Shown here: in pieces, positions 41,961-53,702 of the stretch
Position numbering within the stretch: position 1 is the stretch's first letter
Layout of the letters: every line of letters starts with the position of its first letter
Source: Tilletia caries
Taxonomy: Eukaryota; Basidiomycota; Exobasidiomycetes; Tilletiales; Tilletiaceae
Assembly (NCBI GenBank): GCA_032718865.1
Contig: JALUTQ010000046.1
Location: 496,001-560,000 of the forward strand
Direction of reading: 5' to 3'
Length of the DNA stretch: 64,000 nucleotides
Notes under the pieces: model-generated
What the model was told of the DNA's origin: nothing
Seen by the model: only the letters and a program-made list of their open reading frames with translations
Database searches by the model: none
Position numbers and translations under genes: made by a program

Positions 41961-42901
41961 TCACGCTTCATCTGCTCCGTCCTCCTCCTCTTCCTCCTCC
42001 TCCTCTTCGTCCTCATCGGCGACAGTGGCAGCAAGTTTGTTCTTGGCTGCTGTCGCTTTTGCTTTTGCTGCTTGCTTTTTGTTGTTCTGCTTTGCTGGTT
42101 GTTTTGCTGGTTGTTTTGCTGGTTGTGATGATGCTGTTGACGAATCGCCGAGACCGTCGCCTTCGACGGCTTCTGAAGATTCTTCCTCGGCGTTGTTGAT
42201 GGACATAGTTGTGATGGAGTGTTGGCCGCCTTCGCTTGCTGCTTGGACTTGGATGGTCGTGCCTGGAGGAGTGACGAGCGGGGGCATTTCAATCGTAGGT
42301 TTGGGAATGGGCTTGCCGGCTTTTTCGAGTGCTTCCACTGATAGGGGAAAATAGCGAGGAACATGAGCGATAGAATGAAGAAAATAAGAATCTGAAAAGA
42401 CTTACCCTCCGCTTGGCGCTGTGCTTGAATGCCGTAGTATATCTCCTTGTGCTTGAGATGTGCGACCATTTCGGATGCTGTAGGGAAGATGATCTGGCCC
42501 CAGCCTTCCCGGTATGTATTTGCCTCGGAAACGACGTCGAGGATCTCTGCCTCGAGCTCCTTCTCGGCGTGAGCAAAGTTGGTCATGGTCTCGTCCCCGA
42601 TGGATCCCTTCTGGGCGAGCACGGCAAGGGCCTGCTTATCGTCGCGCATGCGAATGATGCGCCGCACGTCAGTCATTGCGCGAGACAGGAGGGCTGCCTT
42701 GAGGACCTCCTCCGGGATCTGGTCGTTCTGGGCCGCGACGAGGGTCTGGTAGACGTCTCGCTCTGGATGGCTCTCGAACCAGGGCGTGTTGGTCTTTTCG
42801 AATGCGACCGCCTTGCGCTTGCGGTACACGCGGGAGAACACCAGGAGGGCGATGACGAGCGTGCCTATGTAGGCCACGGGGGCGAGGATCGAGACTGCCA
42901 T
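41961..42901 (-). CDS. SEC66: Sec66 (Sec71) ER translocon subunit
   Basis: Two exons, 42,901-42,406 and 42,337-41,961, give about 290 aa. Sec66 is a subunit of the Sec62/Sec63 complex for post-translational protein import into the ER. A single N-terminal membrane segment (ILAPVAYIGTLVIALLVFSR) is followed by KTNTPWFESHPERDVYQTLV, ALLSRAMTDVRRIIRMRDDK, YREGWGQIIFPTASEMVAHL and RQAEVEALEKAGKPIPK, all typical. The C-terminal tail is Gln/Lys/Ala-rich (three QPAK repeats from a 12-bp tandem repeat) and ends in a polyglutamate run; the tail is low complexity and probably dispensable. The gene is convergent with SMARCD, with about 320 bp between the stops. Confidence 0.85.
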
Positions 42902-43414
42902 GCTGCGTTGAGTTGCGGGAGGAAGGGAGAGCTGATGAGAGTTGCGTTGCAGCGATATGAGGATGTTCCGAAGCTTCCACGAATCGCGTTGGACCCGATC
43001 CGTGCAGCTCCACGTGACTTGAGACTCGGAGACCCCCTATGCCTCCCCGGTGTGAGTGTGGGACACACTGACGAAGTGCTGCGGGTGAGACGCCTGTGAC
43101 TTCGCGTCGATTCCCATCTGGTAAGTGGTAATAATGGCCCACACCTCGGCCCTCCCTCCCAAGTCCCAGTCTCCACTTGCCCCCAGTTCCACTCCCCGTA
43201 AACATATATCAGCCAGATCCCCACCCACCCACCCACCCACACGCTCGACAGTGACGCGCCAGGCCGAGCGGTAAACACCCAGCACGCGTCCAGGCAACAC
43301 GCACCCGCGAGTACGTGCCATCCCCCGCGTGACGTGAACGGACGCAAGCACGGCGGCCCCCCTCCGCAGCCCACGACGCAGCATCCGGCTATTGGACAAA
43401 GTCAAGGTCGAGGT

Positions 43415-43445
<31 letters not shown>

Positions 43446-43577
43446 CGCGTATGACAAGCATCGAACACGCCTCGCAGCCGCCGCATCGATCTTAGTAATC
43501 TCGACTCAGCAGACTCGGCTGTCGGAATCGTCTTCCCCTCCCTCCTCGCGCACGGCAATAGTACATCTTCGAAGCCA
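42902..43577. repeat. Divergent promoter with simple repeats, Sec66 to B56
   Basis: 676 bp between divergent starts. It contains (ACCC)n at about 43,220-43,240 and seven to eight units of TCAAGG at about 43,400-43,446. The open frames crossing it on both strands are low complexity and unsupported. The tandem repeat lies about 130 bp upstream of the B56 start and may sit in its promoter. Confidence 0.6.
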
Positions 43578-46401
43578 ATGATGAAGGGCCTCAAGAAGGC
43601 AATGGTGCGTCCCGTCAGCATCGATTTGATTCTTCTCTCTTCCATGCTCACCTTTCTCCTTCTGCGCTCTGTTTGGCCGTCTCTTCGGACATTACGCTCA
43701 ACTTAGAACCTGTCAAGGTCAAAATCCACCGACTCGAACGGATCTAGTCGGGGCTCAGGTGCAGGCACACCAGTACCGCCTCCCAAGGGCTCTCTCCCCC
43801 CTAACAATCAGAACTTCGTCGGATCGCTCAAGAGTGGACAGGCTAGTCGTGACTCAATCACGCGCTCCGCTGCGGCATCCGTTACACCGGATGGTTATGC
43901 AGGTACCTCACCTCATAGAGGTAAGCCTCCTGTCAGCGCTTTGCTCATGCTTACTCGCCAACGCTCATCCTTATGAGACTACTCTTTCCCCCTGGCGCTG
44001 AAGGCATGTCATCATCGACATCACCCGATCGCAGAAACCCTTCCCTTGCAGACAAAACTCCCCCGGCGCCCCCGATCGTCGTCGTTTCGTCAGAAATGCC
44101 CCAAGATCCCATCCCACACGCTCCCCCTCATCTTCACCACGCAGGTGGCTCTCCACCTCCGCCTCCCGCGTCCACCAACGTCAACCCGCTCTCCGCCACT
44201 TTGAACCCAGCCGATATTGGCGCCACGTCCGGCGCCGGCCTCGTTTCCAGCGCTGGCACTGGTCTAGGGGGCGCACCCAAGGCAGGCACCAACGTCAATA
44301 GAATGCGTCAAGGGCCCAAGGACACCATCCCCATCTCCTCCAAAACACCGCCTCGAAAACAACGATCGAGTCGGTTCCACATCACCGAAAAGGTCGAGCT
44401 CGAAAAGCTGCCCAACTTCAACGAGGTCGTGCCTGCGGACCGCACCGAACTTTTTGTCCGCAAGCTCCGCCAATGCGGTGTCCTCTTCGACTTCAACGAT
44501 GCATCAGCCGAACTCAAGGGCAAGCAGGTCAAGGCAGCTACCCTACACGAGATGCTCGATTACATCACCAGTCAGCGAGGTGTCATAACCGAGCCCATCT
44601 ATCCAGAGGTTGTCGCCATGTTCGCATCCAATCTCTTCCGCTCCATCCCACCCCAGGTCAACCCTACGGGTGATGCATTTGATCCGGAGGAGGACGAACC
44701 TGTTCTCGAACTGGCATGGCCACACCTCCAGATCGTGTACGAGTTCTTCTTGCGCTTTGTGGAGAGCCCCGACTTCAACACAAATCTCGCGAAGAAGTGC
44801 ATCGACCAGCACTTTGTCTTACAGGTGTGTTTGTCCTCAGCTCGCAATCTTGTCATTGTGCATTTTCGGTACTGTTACTGACTCTCTCTCTCTCTTCAAT
44901 CCCACTCTTCACAGCTTCTGGAACTTTTCGACTCAGAGGATCCCAGGGAACGCGACTTTTTGAAGACGACGCTGCATCGCATCTACGGCAAGTTCCTGAA
45001 CCTCCGAGCATTCATCCGGCGCTCCATCAACAATGTCTTCTTCCAGTTCATCTACGAGACCGAGCGGCACAACGGCATCGCTGAGCTGCTCGAGATCCTC
45101 GGTTCCATCATCAACGGCTTCGCCTTGCCATTGAAGGAGGAGCACAAGACCTTCCTGACACGGGTCCTCATCCCGCTCCACAAGGTCAAGTCATTAGCAT
45201 TGTACCACCCACAATTGGCATACTGCGTCGTGCAGTTCCTCGAAAAGGACGCCAGTCTGACGGAGGAGGTCCTTCTTGGCCTTTTGCGGTATTGGCCCAA
45301 GGTCAACTCGCCAAAGGAGGTCATGTTTCTCAGCGAGGTCGAGGAGATCTTGGACGTCATTGAGGCAACCGAGTTTGTCAAGATTCAGGTGCCCCTCTTC
45401 CAGCAGCTGCAGCGCTGCATCAACAGTCAGCACTTCCAGGTCGCCGAGCGGGCCTTGTACTTCTGGAACAATGAGTACATCGTAAACCTGATCGGGGAGA
45501 ACGTGCAAGTGATTCTGCCGCTCGTCTTCGCGTCATTGTACCAGAATTCGAAGAGCCACTGGAACCGGTGAGTTGCGCTGTTGTTTCCATAAGGTGACAC
45601 GGTCAAGGCTTGCTAACTCCGACCTCCTATTGCCTCACATTTAGGACAATACATGGCCTCGTTTTCAACGCCCTGAAGCTGTTCATGGACATCAACCCAG
45701 CGCTGTTCGACGCCTGCACGAACGAGTTCAAGCAACAGAGACAAGGGTGAGTTTGCTTTACCCCACGGATGGAGCGCGGTCCTGAAAAAGTGTGGCTGTG
45801 CTAACGATTCGGCATCAAATCTAGGGAGCGACAAAGAGCCATTGATCGAGACGAGGCATGGAGACGGATGCGCGAAGCTGCGATCGAGAACTCCAAAAAG
45901 ATTGGGGCCCCAATCCCAAAGACCCTGGCAGAGGATGAGGCAGCGCCCCCACGGTCAGCAACATCACTCATGCTGTCAAGCTCGAGCGTGGAAAGCTCAA
46001 GGAACCCAATTTTCTTGGACGACTCTGAGTGGAGCGGGCTTGCGATGGGGCCGGAGGGTCTGATGGGGGGAATCACGGGTCCTTCAGGGGGCCTGATGTA
46101 CGACCCAAGTGCACCAGGCGGCGGCGGTGTGGCAGGCACAAGCGGAGTAGAAGCGGGTGTAGGCGACATCAGCATGGCGGATGACGATGTCCATGGAGGC
46201 GCATCATCGGACGCGGGCGAGATCGAATTCCAAGATGCGACTGAGGATGCGCAAGGTGCCGGAGCGGGATCTGCAGGGCTGGTGCAGGCTGGTGCCTCGT
46301 CAGCGGGGCACGATTCGATGCAAGGTGTCCTTGCCGACGAGGCGGATTCGAAGACGGCGACGAGACAAGCAGCTGGTGGCGAGGGCGCATTGCAAAGCTG
46401 A
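43578..46401 (+). CDS. PP2A regulatory subunit B56 (Rts1/Par1 type)
   Basis: Six exons, 43,578-43,604, 43,707-43,920, 44,004-44,824, 44,915-45,567, 45,645-45,746 and 45,825-46,401, give 797 aa. The subunit targets protein phosphatase 2A to substrates in septation, stress and chromosome cohesion. A nine-residue first exon (MMKGLKKAM) precedes a Ser/Pro-rich disordered N-terminus of about 180 residues. The B56 HEAT-repeat core starts [20 protein letters not shown] and continues through [96 protein letters not shown] and [20 protein letters not shown] to [20 protein letters not shown]. The acidic, Gly/Ala-rich C-terminal tail of about 180 residues is longer than usual and not conserved. Confidence 0.9.
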
Positions 46402-47481
46402 TGCGGGCAGTATACCTCGCGCGAAGGAGAAGACGCCCGTTGTCTCTTGCTGAAGGACGCGATTGAGATCGTTTGCATTTCCTCCTCTCCCCTCAAAATT
46501 TCTTCTGCTCTTCGGATTGTCGGCCTCAACAGTCGTACACCAGACGCGACAACGGTGGGCCTGTCCGGGTCCAGCCTTGTACAAGGACAATTCGGTGATA
46601 CGGCTGGCTTTGACCACATCGAGATCTTACGTCGACGGCATCAAGAGATGACGAAACACGAACGAGCGAGGCGGAATACCAGGAACCGCAAACTAATGCT
46701 TTGGGTCTTTCCATTTGCGGAGCCCCTTGCTTCAAGCACTAGCAAACTCTGACCCTTTTTACTTCCGACCCCCGGCCCTTCAACGGCATTCACGTCTCTG
46801 GTGCTCGTTCCTGTCGCGCTATCCTCCCCACACCCAATCCGACCTGCCTTCGCCACCGGCCAGGACCGCCTACTTCTCGTCCCAATCTCACCACATGTTC
46901 GTTCGCCAATTTTCGTCCCTTCCCGTAGGTCTTCTGAACCTGTTCGCCCATATCCCCCAAGCCTCCCTACCCCTTTTTCCTTTCACCTGTGATCCCCTTC
47001 TTCGCGTCCACGTCCGCCTTCTCCGACTCCGTGGTTTCGTTTCTTTGTCTGTTCTTCTCTCCCACCTCTTTCTTTTTTCTTTTCAATCGACCTCCCTCTT
47101 CCTTCACTCTTCCCTCTTCTCCCAAGCTTTTCTCCTGATCTCCCTTCCGTCTTATTTCTTCACCTCCTCTAGTCCCCCATGAAGTCAATTCAAACCCCAA
47201 GCCTACCAGCATGTATCCAAGCGTGTTTGGAAAGGGAGGAGAGCAGGGACAGATCTTTTCCGCGGGTTTCTTCAATCTTCACGCAAGAAAGAAAAGGAAA
47301 ATATTTCATCAATATGCCGCGTCGCGTGTCGCGGTCGGTGCGCGTCTCTCTGGCAGCGCGTTTTGATGTTGGACATTCGCGTCTTCGCGTTTGTGTTCCT
47401 TTGCTACCCGACCACTTCGCGAACCAGCAAGACTGAGCAACAATCTTCAGCGCGTCTTACACAGATTCCGTCATCAGCGCT
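46402..47481. promoter_or_regulatory. Pyrimidine-rich intergenic region upstream of HAT1
   Basis: About 1.1 kb. From 46,740 to 47,180 the plus strand is strongly C/T-rich (many CTTCTCC/CCTCTTC tracts). Open frames there are compositional. I see no RNA gene or element. Confidence 0.4.
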
Positions 47482-48924
47482 ATGGCCACCGCTTCCTGGT
47501 CTTCCAGCACGAACGCTGCCACGGAGCTCAAGCTCATCGGCGCCCCGCCTCCCGCGGACGAGGTCTTCCATCCAGAGTTCACATATCCCATCTTTGGCGA
47601 GGCCGAGACAGTCTTCGGATACACCGGCTTGCGCATTCAGCTTGGCTTTGCCAGCGGCAGCTTGCGCACCGGGCTCAAGGTCAGCTACAAGGCCAAAAAC
47701 GAATCGACGACGGCAGAGGTGGACGATGTGGACGGTTCGTTGCGTCCTCTCTTACCGCCAGACGTGATGGAGTACGATGAGCTGCTCGCTGCCGTAGAGC
47801 GCGACGAGCATGAATGGACGCCCATTGGTACCAAGACACACGAATACAGGCGGTCGAAGCAGACGGAAAAGGGCAAAGCTAAGGCGTCGCAATTCGGCCG
47901 AGCAGGTACCGAAGCGGCTCTCGCTGCTGGGCGCGGTAACAGCAACGGCGCCGGGCATGACCAAGATGAACGCGTATTCGAAATCTATCGAGCGACTTGG
48001 GACACCCCCGGCTTTCGGGAATACCACCGCCGAATGCAGATCTTTGTCCTTTTCAACATCGAGTCTGCGACCTACATCCATGAGGACGATGACAACTGGG
48101 AGTTCTATGTCATCTACCAACGCACCGCCGCGCCTGCTTCCGACGGCGAGAATGGAACAGACAAGTACCGCTACCATTTCGCCGGCTACACCGCCCTCTA
48201 TCGTTTCTGGTGCTACCCAGAAATATTCCGAATCCGCCTGGCCCAATTTGTAATTCTACCGCCTTACCAACAGCAAGGTCACGGACCGGCCCTCTTCTCG
48301 CACGTCACCGACCAAATGCAGGCTCGGCAGGAGGTTTGCGAACTGACTGTCGAAGATCCATCGGAGGCGTTCGACAGACTCCGTGACAACGCCGACCTGC
48401 GACGCTTGCTCGCCCCGGGCGGATTCGAAGAGGAAGCTCTGAAGGAAGGCAAGCTTGCGTCACCACTTGACGTCAAATGGTCTGAACAAGAACGACGCAA
48501 GTATAAGATTGCTGGTCGACAGTGGTCCCGCCTCATCGAGATGTTCCAGCTCCGTCATCTCGACAAGCAAGATCGCGCCGCTGTGCGTCGGTACCGGCTC
48601 CAAGTCAAGAATCGACTGTACAAGTTCAACCGGGACGTACTTGTGCAGATGGAGAAGCCAGAGCGTGTGGAGGCCCTACAAAAAACATTCGCCTCGCTTC
48701 TTTCGGAGGAGTATGCTGATATTCTCGGCATTGATGTGAGCGACGTCGTTCGCGAAGATGCCTTTGGCGGCTCGGGAGGTTCAAACGGGTTCGGTCGGGC
48801 TGGTGGATCTTCAGCGTCTCGTTCATCACTCGGTCGCCACGCTGCCATCGCGGAGGAAGAGGAAGATGAAGAGGCGGAGGACATCGACACGGCCAGGCCA
48901 CGTAAAACCGCACGGCTTGTGTAA
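47482..48924 (+). CDS. HAT1: Histone acetyltransferase type B catalytic subunit HAT1
   Basis: An intronless gene of 480 aa. HAT1 acetylates newly made histone H4 on lysines 5 and 12 before chromatin assembly. The N-terminal domain has FHPEFTYPIFGEAETVFGYT and LRIQLGFASGSLRTGLKVSY. The GNAT core has FVLFNIESATYIHEDDDNWE, KYRYHFAGYTALYRFWCYPE, and FVILPPYQQQGHGPALFSHV, the acetyl-CoA-binding Q-x-x-G-x-G/A motif. LTVEDPSEAFDRLRD holds the expected catalytic glutamate region. The C-terminal helical part (RLQVKNRLYKFNRDVLVQME) is followed by a short acidic/basic tail (EEEEDEEAEDIDTARPRKTA). A Ser/Gly insert lies around residues 130-160. The absence of introns contrasts with its neighbours. Confidence 0.92.
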   Translation: MATASWSSSTNAATELKLIGAPPPADEVFHPEFTYPIFGEAETVFGYTGLRIQLGFASGSLRTGLKVSYKAKNESTTAEVDDVDGSLRPLLPPDVMEYDELLAAVERDEHEWTPIGTKTHEYRRSKQTEKGKAKASQFGRAGTEAALAAGRGNSNGAGHDQDERVFEIYRATWDTPGFREYHRRMQIFVLFNIESATYIHEDDDNWEFYVIYQRTAAPASDGENGTDKYRYHFAGYTALYRFWCYPEIFRIRLAQFVILPPYQQQGHGPALFSHVTDQMQARQEVCELTVEDPSEAFDRLRDNADLRRLLAPGGFEEEALKEGKLASPLDVKWSEQERRKYKIAGRQWSRLIEMFQLRHLDKQDRAAVRRYRLQVKNRLYKFNRDVLVQMEKPERVEALQKTFASLLSEEYADILGIDVSDVVREDAFGGSGGSNGFGRAGGSSASRSSLGRHAAIAEEEEDEEAEDIDTARPRKTARLV

Positions 48925-49269
48925 ACAGCTCTCCAAAGGCAAACAGTGCTCCTTGGACCAATGCTATGTTATGTCTCCTTAGACTCTGCGAGCAAAACCC
49001 AAAAGAAATTGGTCCCGCCTGCGCTCTTAACAGCGAGGAAATCGTGGCATCGTAGCATCGTGGCGATGAACAAGGTATGGTGTCTACGGGACCGTCCTTC
49101 TGGTGCAACGAGTGCAAGACAGGTTTACCTCTGCCTCCTTCTCAAGAAAGAGGAGGACCATAAGCGGAAGGCACGACACCTGCGAAAAGGGGAGGAAAGA
49201 CTCGAATGTGCGACTTCCCGGAGCGGATCTAAGCAATGGCAGTTTGCAATTAAGTGCTTACATGTTCTC

Positions 49270-49655
49270 GTTCCATTTGCAGATCTCCTGCTCCGAAGCC
49301 GGGCCTCAAGGACATGATGCTCACGAGTCGCCATAGGATACAAGCGTCTGCTGCTGCCCGAGCCGCGCAAGCGTTCTGCCTGCGCCAAAGAAGGGCTCTA
49401 CAGCGAGGGTGCCCGAGGGAACGCTGATGCGGTATGTTATCCAAAGGTGATAACGTTCCCGACTTCTACTTATTTAGATGAACAAACAGGGCTGCAGCAA
49501 ACAAAACATCGACACGCGACGGTGGCGCTGTTGGTCGGGAAAGTTACGTCGATGTGAAGCTCGACCTCAAGACGCCAGGTGAGAGTGCGAAATCGTTCGA
49601 ACACCCTGGAGCTCCGCAGTTCTTTAAAGCATTGATAAAGAAGGCGCCATGATTT
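49270..49655 (+). pseudogene. Unrecognised coding remnant downstream of HAT1
   Basis: Fragments with coding character: SPAPKPGLKDMMLTSRHRIQ after a TTGCAG acceptor at about 49,281; VLPAPKKGSTARVPEGTLMR ending at a GTATGT donor near 49,433; then, after a TTTAG acceptor, NRAAANKTSTRDGG…VGRESYVDVKLDLKTP followed by a GTGAGA donor-like site. The pieces do not join in one frame. Family not recognised. Confidence 0.3.
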
Positions 49656-51244
49656 CGATTCATCGTTGGTACAGTGGTGAGTTACGTATACTCTATCCGT
49701 ACGCGCATTGGAGCATTCCCAACCGCTAAAGCAAGGAACGAGGGTCTTTACCGCCTCGTCGCGCTATGCCGCGTATCGAGCTTTCATTTTGGCCTCCAGA
49801 TATCTGACCACGTCGAGAAGAACTGATTCAGATCGTTCTGAACATGTCTGGCTACCGGCTACATCTGTCAGAGGTTAAGCGCCCCATCAAGTGGACCAGA
49901 AAAACCTTGCCCACAAGGATCTCGGAGGCTGACTACCTCGCCAGTCCTGAACTCACCCTCTCTTCTAATACCCATTCCCTCAGTATTGCCTACCTCACCC
50001 TCCCATCTTGATCGTCGTCGAAGCAGCTGGAATGTTTCCCCATCCTCTAGCTCTCCCATCCCGTTTCCCCTTCCACAGGTCCTGTTCCCACCTTTCCCAC
50101 CTCAAGATTTAGTCCACCACCGCGACTCTGTCCGTTTTTGCCCCGGCCATCCCCGCTAGTTCCGCTCCAGCCCAAATCCTTGGACGTTCTCTGGACGTCA
50201 ACGATTCGTCCGCGGTCTCTGTCGTCTCTCTTCCAATCATTCTCGACGAGCGACGTTGTTTTTTCCATTCTATTCGGTGTCTTCATCCTACCACTGCGGG
50301 CGCTCAAGGTCGAGGTGCTGGACCATTCATGGCCGTACCCGGCATGAGCTCGCGGGACTTTGACGAAGGTTATTTGGATGTCCTTGGCTGCTATTGCGTA
50401 CAGCTGTCTGCAGGGAGCCATGCGGAGGAAAATCAGCGGTATGAGCGAGCACGGCCAGTCCAATATTGTCGATAGGCCCACCCGCCCACCAGCATCTTCG
50501 AGCAGGCAGCGATTGACCTTCTTTTGCCGGTAGCTGTGCGAACGAGGTTGCGGGCGATTACTCTATCTTTATCGTCGGCTGAGAACGTTCACCTTTCAGC
50601 AGTGATTGCTTCTCCAAACGCTTTGAAGCCCTTCGCGCAAGACCTGATGCCATCGCGGTGAACCTCGTTCTTCTCCGTCCATCCTTCCTCGCCCAAAATC
50701 TTCGGCCCCCTTGCGCCCCGTAATGAGGCCACCTGCATGGTCCAAGGTCTCAAACGTTGGCGAACCAGCGCCGGGCTATGTATGTTTCCCCGTGAAGCAA
50801 TCAGGCAGAAAAGGAACGCAAGGTTCAACGGTTCGAACCCATTTGAAAACTGCACCCGACGTGATTCGGACAACGCCAACATGTACGGACCCAGGCGATT
50901 AGTGATGAACATGCGCCGGCGTGACAGTCACACCGACGATAGACGCGATCAGGTTCAGCTGGCCTGCATTCACACCGCCCGCTCCCACCTCTGCTCTGAG
51001 AGGGAATCGTCTCGTGCGGGCGGCAACTATGGCAATGAAGGACCAGTGCCCAACTTTGTGCGTTCTGCCATAGCTACAAAGGATATACATAAGGGGAGAT
51101 GCTCTCCGCCGGATCTGATATCAATGGACGCATCGCAGTGGTACATCTTATCCATCTCTTCCTCGTCTGTGATATAGCTGGTCTGCATCACCTTTCTCCC
51201 TCCTTTGCCCTCTCTTCCTCTGCACCCCACCTTCACGTTCGAGG
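49656..51244. other. Gene-poor stretch
   Basis: No supported gene over 1.6 kb. Several open frames on both strands are short and without motifs. The 60 bp before 51,245 are C/T-rich and probably the leader of the next gene. Confidence 0.3.
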
Positions 51245-52377
51245 ATGATCGCAAAACTCGTCCTTCTCAAGATCACTGTTGCCTTGGCTCTCATGGCCCA
51301 TGCTGCTCCCGTGACACCGCCTCTCGGTGAGTGAAGACGTTGTAAGATTTACCGGCAGTGTCGTGAGAGCTTCGTACTGATGTTTCTCCTTCTCATTCTG
51401 TAGCCGCTGAGTTTTCAACGTTCCGAGAACGAGCTGTGACGGTCAGGCCAGAGAAAAGGGTCTCGGTTCCCTGGAAATGGGTCGGCGCAACGGCTGCTGG
51501 CGCCCTCCTGCTCGACCATATCGGCTTTCAACGCCTTGACGAGGAGCCATCTGCACCAGGGGCTCCTCCAGAACCGGAGCGTGTATATCCTATCCGACCA
51601 GTGCCTCAGATTCCTCCAGGTTTCGAATACGTTCCGGGTCCGTATACCAGTCGACCGGTGCCAGAGTCTCCTCCAGCACCGGAGCGTGTGTATCCGATCC
51701 GACCAGTGCCTCAGATTCCCCCAGGTTTCGAATACGTTCCAGGTCCATATCCCAGTCGACCGGCGCCGGAGGCTCCTCCGGCATCCGAACGCGTGTATCC
51801 TATCCGACCAGTCCCTCAAGTTCCTCCAGGATTCGAGAATAGTCCGGGCCCTTGGCAAAGGTCGTCTGAGATCTTGATCTCGCCATCAAGAACCTCTTTT
51901 CGACGGGACGGCAATCTCGACGGGCTGGCTGCGCGCGCCATCCCTTGGCGCTGGGCTATTCCGAGCGTTCTGGCCGGAGCCATTACCGACCATCTGCTAT
52001 CGCACTCCTTCAAGCAAACGCATCGTCCTGCCCAACTTCTCAGTTCTCCTCCGCCGTCTCCTCAGCTGTACCCTCAGCTGTACCCTCAGCAACTCCCGCA
52101 GCCACAAAGTCCTGCGATGGCTTCTATGCCGCTGCCCGATGCCGGAGAAGTGCTGCAGGCAAGAGGCTTCATCACTACGCCGAATGGGGTTGAAAAGATG
52201 GCTCAGAGCCTTGGTGCTGGGGCGGCACGCAAGGTGCTTTTCAAATGGCTTGGTATTGGCATTCTGGGCGGCACTGCATTCGACCATGTGCTCTTCTCCC
52301 TACCGCTGCCCTATCTCCACTCCGACACCAACATCCGGGCAGTGCAGGAGGATGGAGGCATGTCACCTCTGGTCTGA
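51245..52377 (+). CDS. Secreted or membrane orphan with proline repeats and WxxG-DH repeats
   Basis: Two exons, 51,245-51,326 and 51,404-52,377, give about 351 aa. Residues 1-21 (MIAKLVLLKITVALALMAHA) form a signal peptide. Residues about 80-185 carry two full and one partial 35-residue repeats (unit ERVYPIRPVPQIPPGFEYVP; 105 bp at DNA level). Three separate hydrophobic segments share one plan: WKWVGATAAGALLLDHIGF, WRWAIPSVLAGAITDHLLS and FKWLGIGILGGTAFDHVLF, each an aromatic/basic lead, a small-residue helix and Asp-His. Between the last two is a Pro/Gln stretch with QLYPQLYPQ. This could be a multi-pass or hairpin-inserting secretory protein. I know no family with this pattern. It is the first of a local group of signal-bearing orphans. 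Confidence 0.65.
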
Positions 52378-53059
52378 AGCGGAAAGACCTTGAACCTCGC
52401 TTCAATGTGTTCTAAAAGTGGGTCTTAGGTGGGAGTGCGGGAGGGATCACATTGGATCGATTTCTGTGCGCGCTCCGTACCGCCAGCGAGGTCGCTGTCC
52501 TGAAATTTCACTACCCTCATCCCCTCACGGAGTGCGAATTTGACATGCTGAACTTGTACAGGTGCCGCTTCTATGCTTCGATTGAAGCGGGAGAAGATGC
52601 TTACGTTGATCACAGGAAGCATTGAAATGTTGTGGACCAGTCTTAGCAGAGTGAATCTCTAAAAGACGTTCATCATTTCGACCTTTAACGCTTGAACGTG
52701 ATGAACGTTTGACCCGGAACTGACCTCAGCGAAGCATGCAAGTCCATGCACGCAGTATATCAGTCGTTGCAGGTACACCTTTCGCTTTCGCAGCTGTATG
52801 GCATCAATCACATCAAAAAATCGTTCAATTTAAGTACGACCCTCCGTCTTTGGCATACGCACAAGTCTCAGAGAGCTGTGAATTTCCTTCTGAAAGAAAG
52901 CGATGAATTACATCACGCTTCCGCTGTATCCGGATTCCACCACGATCCGAACGTAAGTTGCTGGGCATAATCTTCAGAACCGACGACCGGATTGAAGTGG
53001 GCCAGAACATTCGGTGGGGCAAGGTGCCTCTGTTTTGAAGACGGTCGTAGAACTGGGAC
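52378..53059. other. Intergenic stretch
   Basis: No gene supported. Contains the convergent 3' ends of two orphan genes. AT-richer than average. Confidence 0.3.
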
Positions 53060-53437
53060 TTATTCGATGATGGAGCGACCCGAAAAAGACAATGGAGGAA
53101 ATTCGAGGAGGTTCTTCCGCGACGTTTTGTCGAAAGAGCGGCTGAGGTGAAGATTGCGCGTCTTACTTGGCCTTCTGTGCTCATAAGACGCATTGAACAG
53201 GGCGTAATAAACACCGAAAACAAGACCGGACCCTAAGAGGCTGCCAATCCCAACGCCGACGGGCTTGAGCCAAACAGGTGCGCGTGTCGTGAGCTCTTGT
53301 TTCGGTCGATTATGAGTAGTGGGTGCTAGCTCTGTGGGCAAGTTGCGTTCCAGGGCCAGCATCGCACCTGCAGTAGAGCTTGTCGTGGACGTTGACGCAG
53401 CTGCGAGCAGCAGCACATGGAGAAGTGCAGTTCTCAT
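53060..53437 (-). CDS. Small signal-bearing orphan membrane protein (paralogue 1)
   Basis: An intronless frame of 125 aa from the ATG at 53,437. MRTALLHVLLLAAASTSTTS is a signal peptide. A Thr/Asn-rich stretch leads to ELTTRAPVWLKPVGVGIGSL, continuing LGSGLVFGVYYALF, a glycine-rich membrane helix, then a basic tail (HRRPSKTRNLHLSRSFDKTS). The segment from ELTTRAP to ALF aligns with ELASRESAWIKPAVTGAGAL…GGGVSFGAFYGIF of the gene at 60,046-60,840 in the same orientation, so the two are diverged paralogues. The copia element inserted 265 bp upstream of its start. Function unknown. Confidence 0.6.
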   Translation of the reverse strand: MRTALLHVLLLAAASTSTTSSTAGAMLALERNLPTELAPTTHNRPKQELTTRAPVWLKPVGVGIGSLLGSGLVFGVYYALFNASYEHRRPSKTRNLHLSRSFDKTSRKNLLEFPPLSFSGRSIIE

Positions 53438-53697
53438 AAGTGATGGAGCGTCGCAGAGGATCTAAAAAGACGACGAAGTATGAAGGACAGATCAAGGAAC
53501 TAGCAGGGGGATGTGCGGACCAGCCGCGTTGAAGCAGAAGATTTGGTGGAATCCAGGTGTCGAACGTGGATATGACAGCGAGCGGTGTAGAGACGGCTTT
53601 TTTTGTATGTAACGGAGCCTCCATACGTTTGGGAGAAGTCCGAATTGTCCTCAACTATGTGCCGCTGGATATATGACCTGACTACTTGGGACGTGAT
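53438..53697. promoter_or_regulatory. Upstream region of paralogue 1, truncated by the retrotransposon
   Basis: Only 260 bp remain between the start codon at 53,437 and the 5' target duplication of the copia element. Sequences originally further upstream now lie beyond 59,382. Confidence 0.4.
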
Positions 53698-53702
53698 GTA
53701 CA

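Noticed and set aside
43400..43446. TCAAGG hexamers as a telomere remnant
   Set aside because: Unit does not match fungal TTAGGG telomere repeats; a simple microsatellite is enough.
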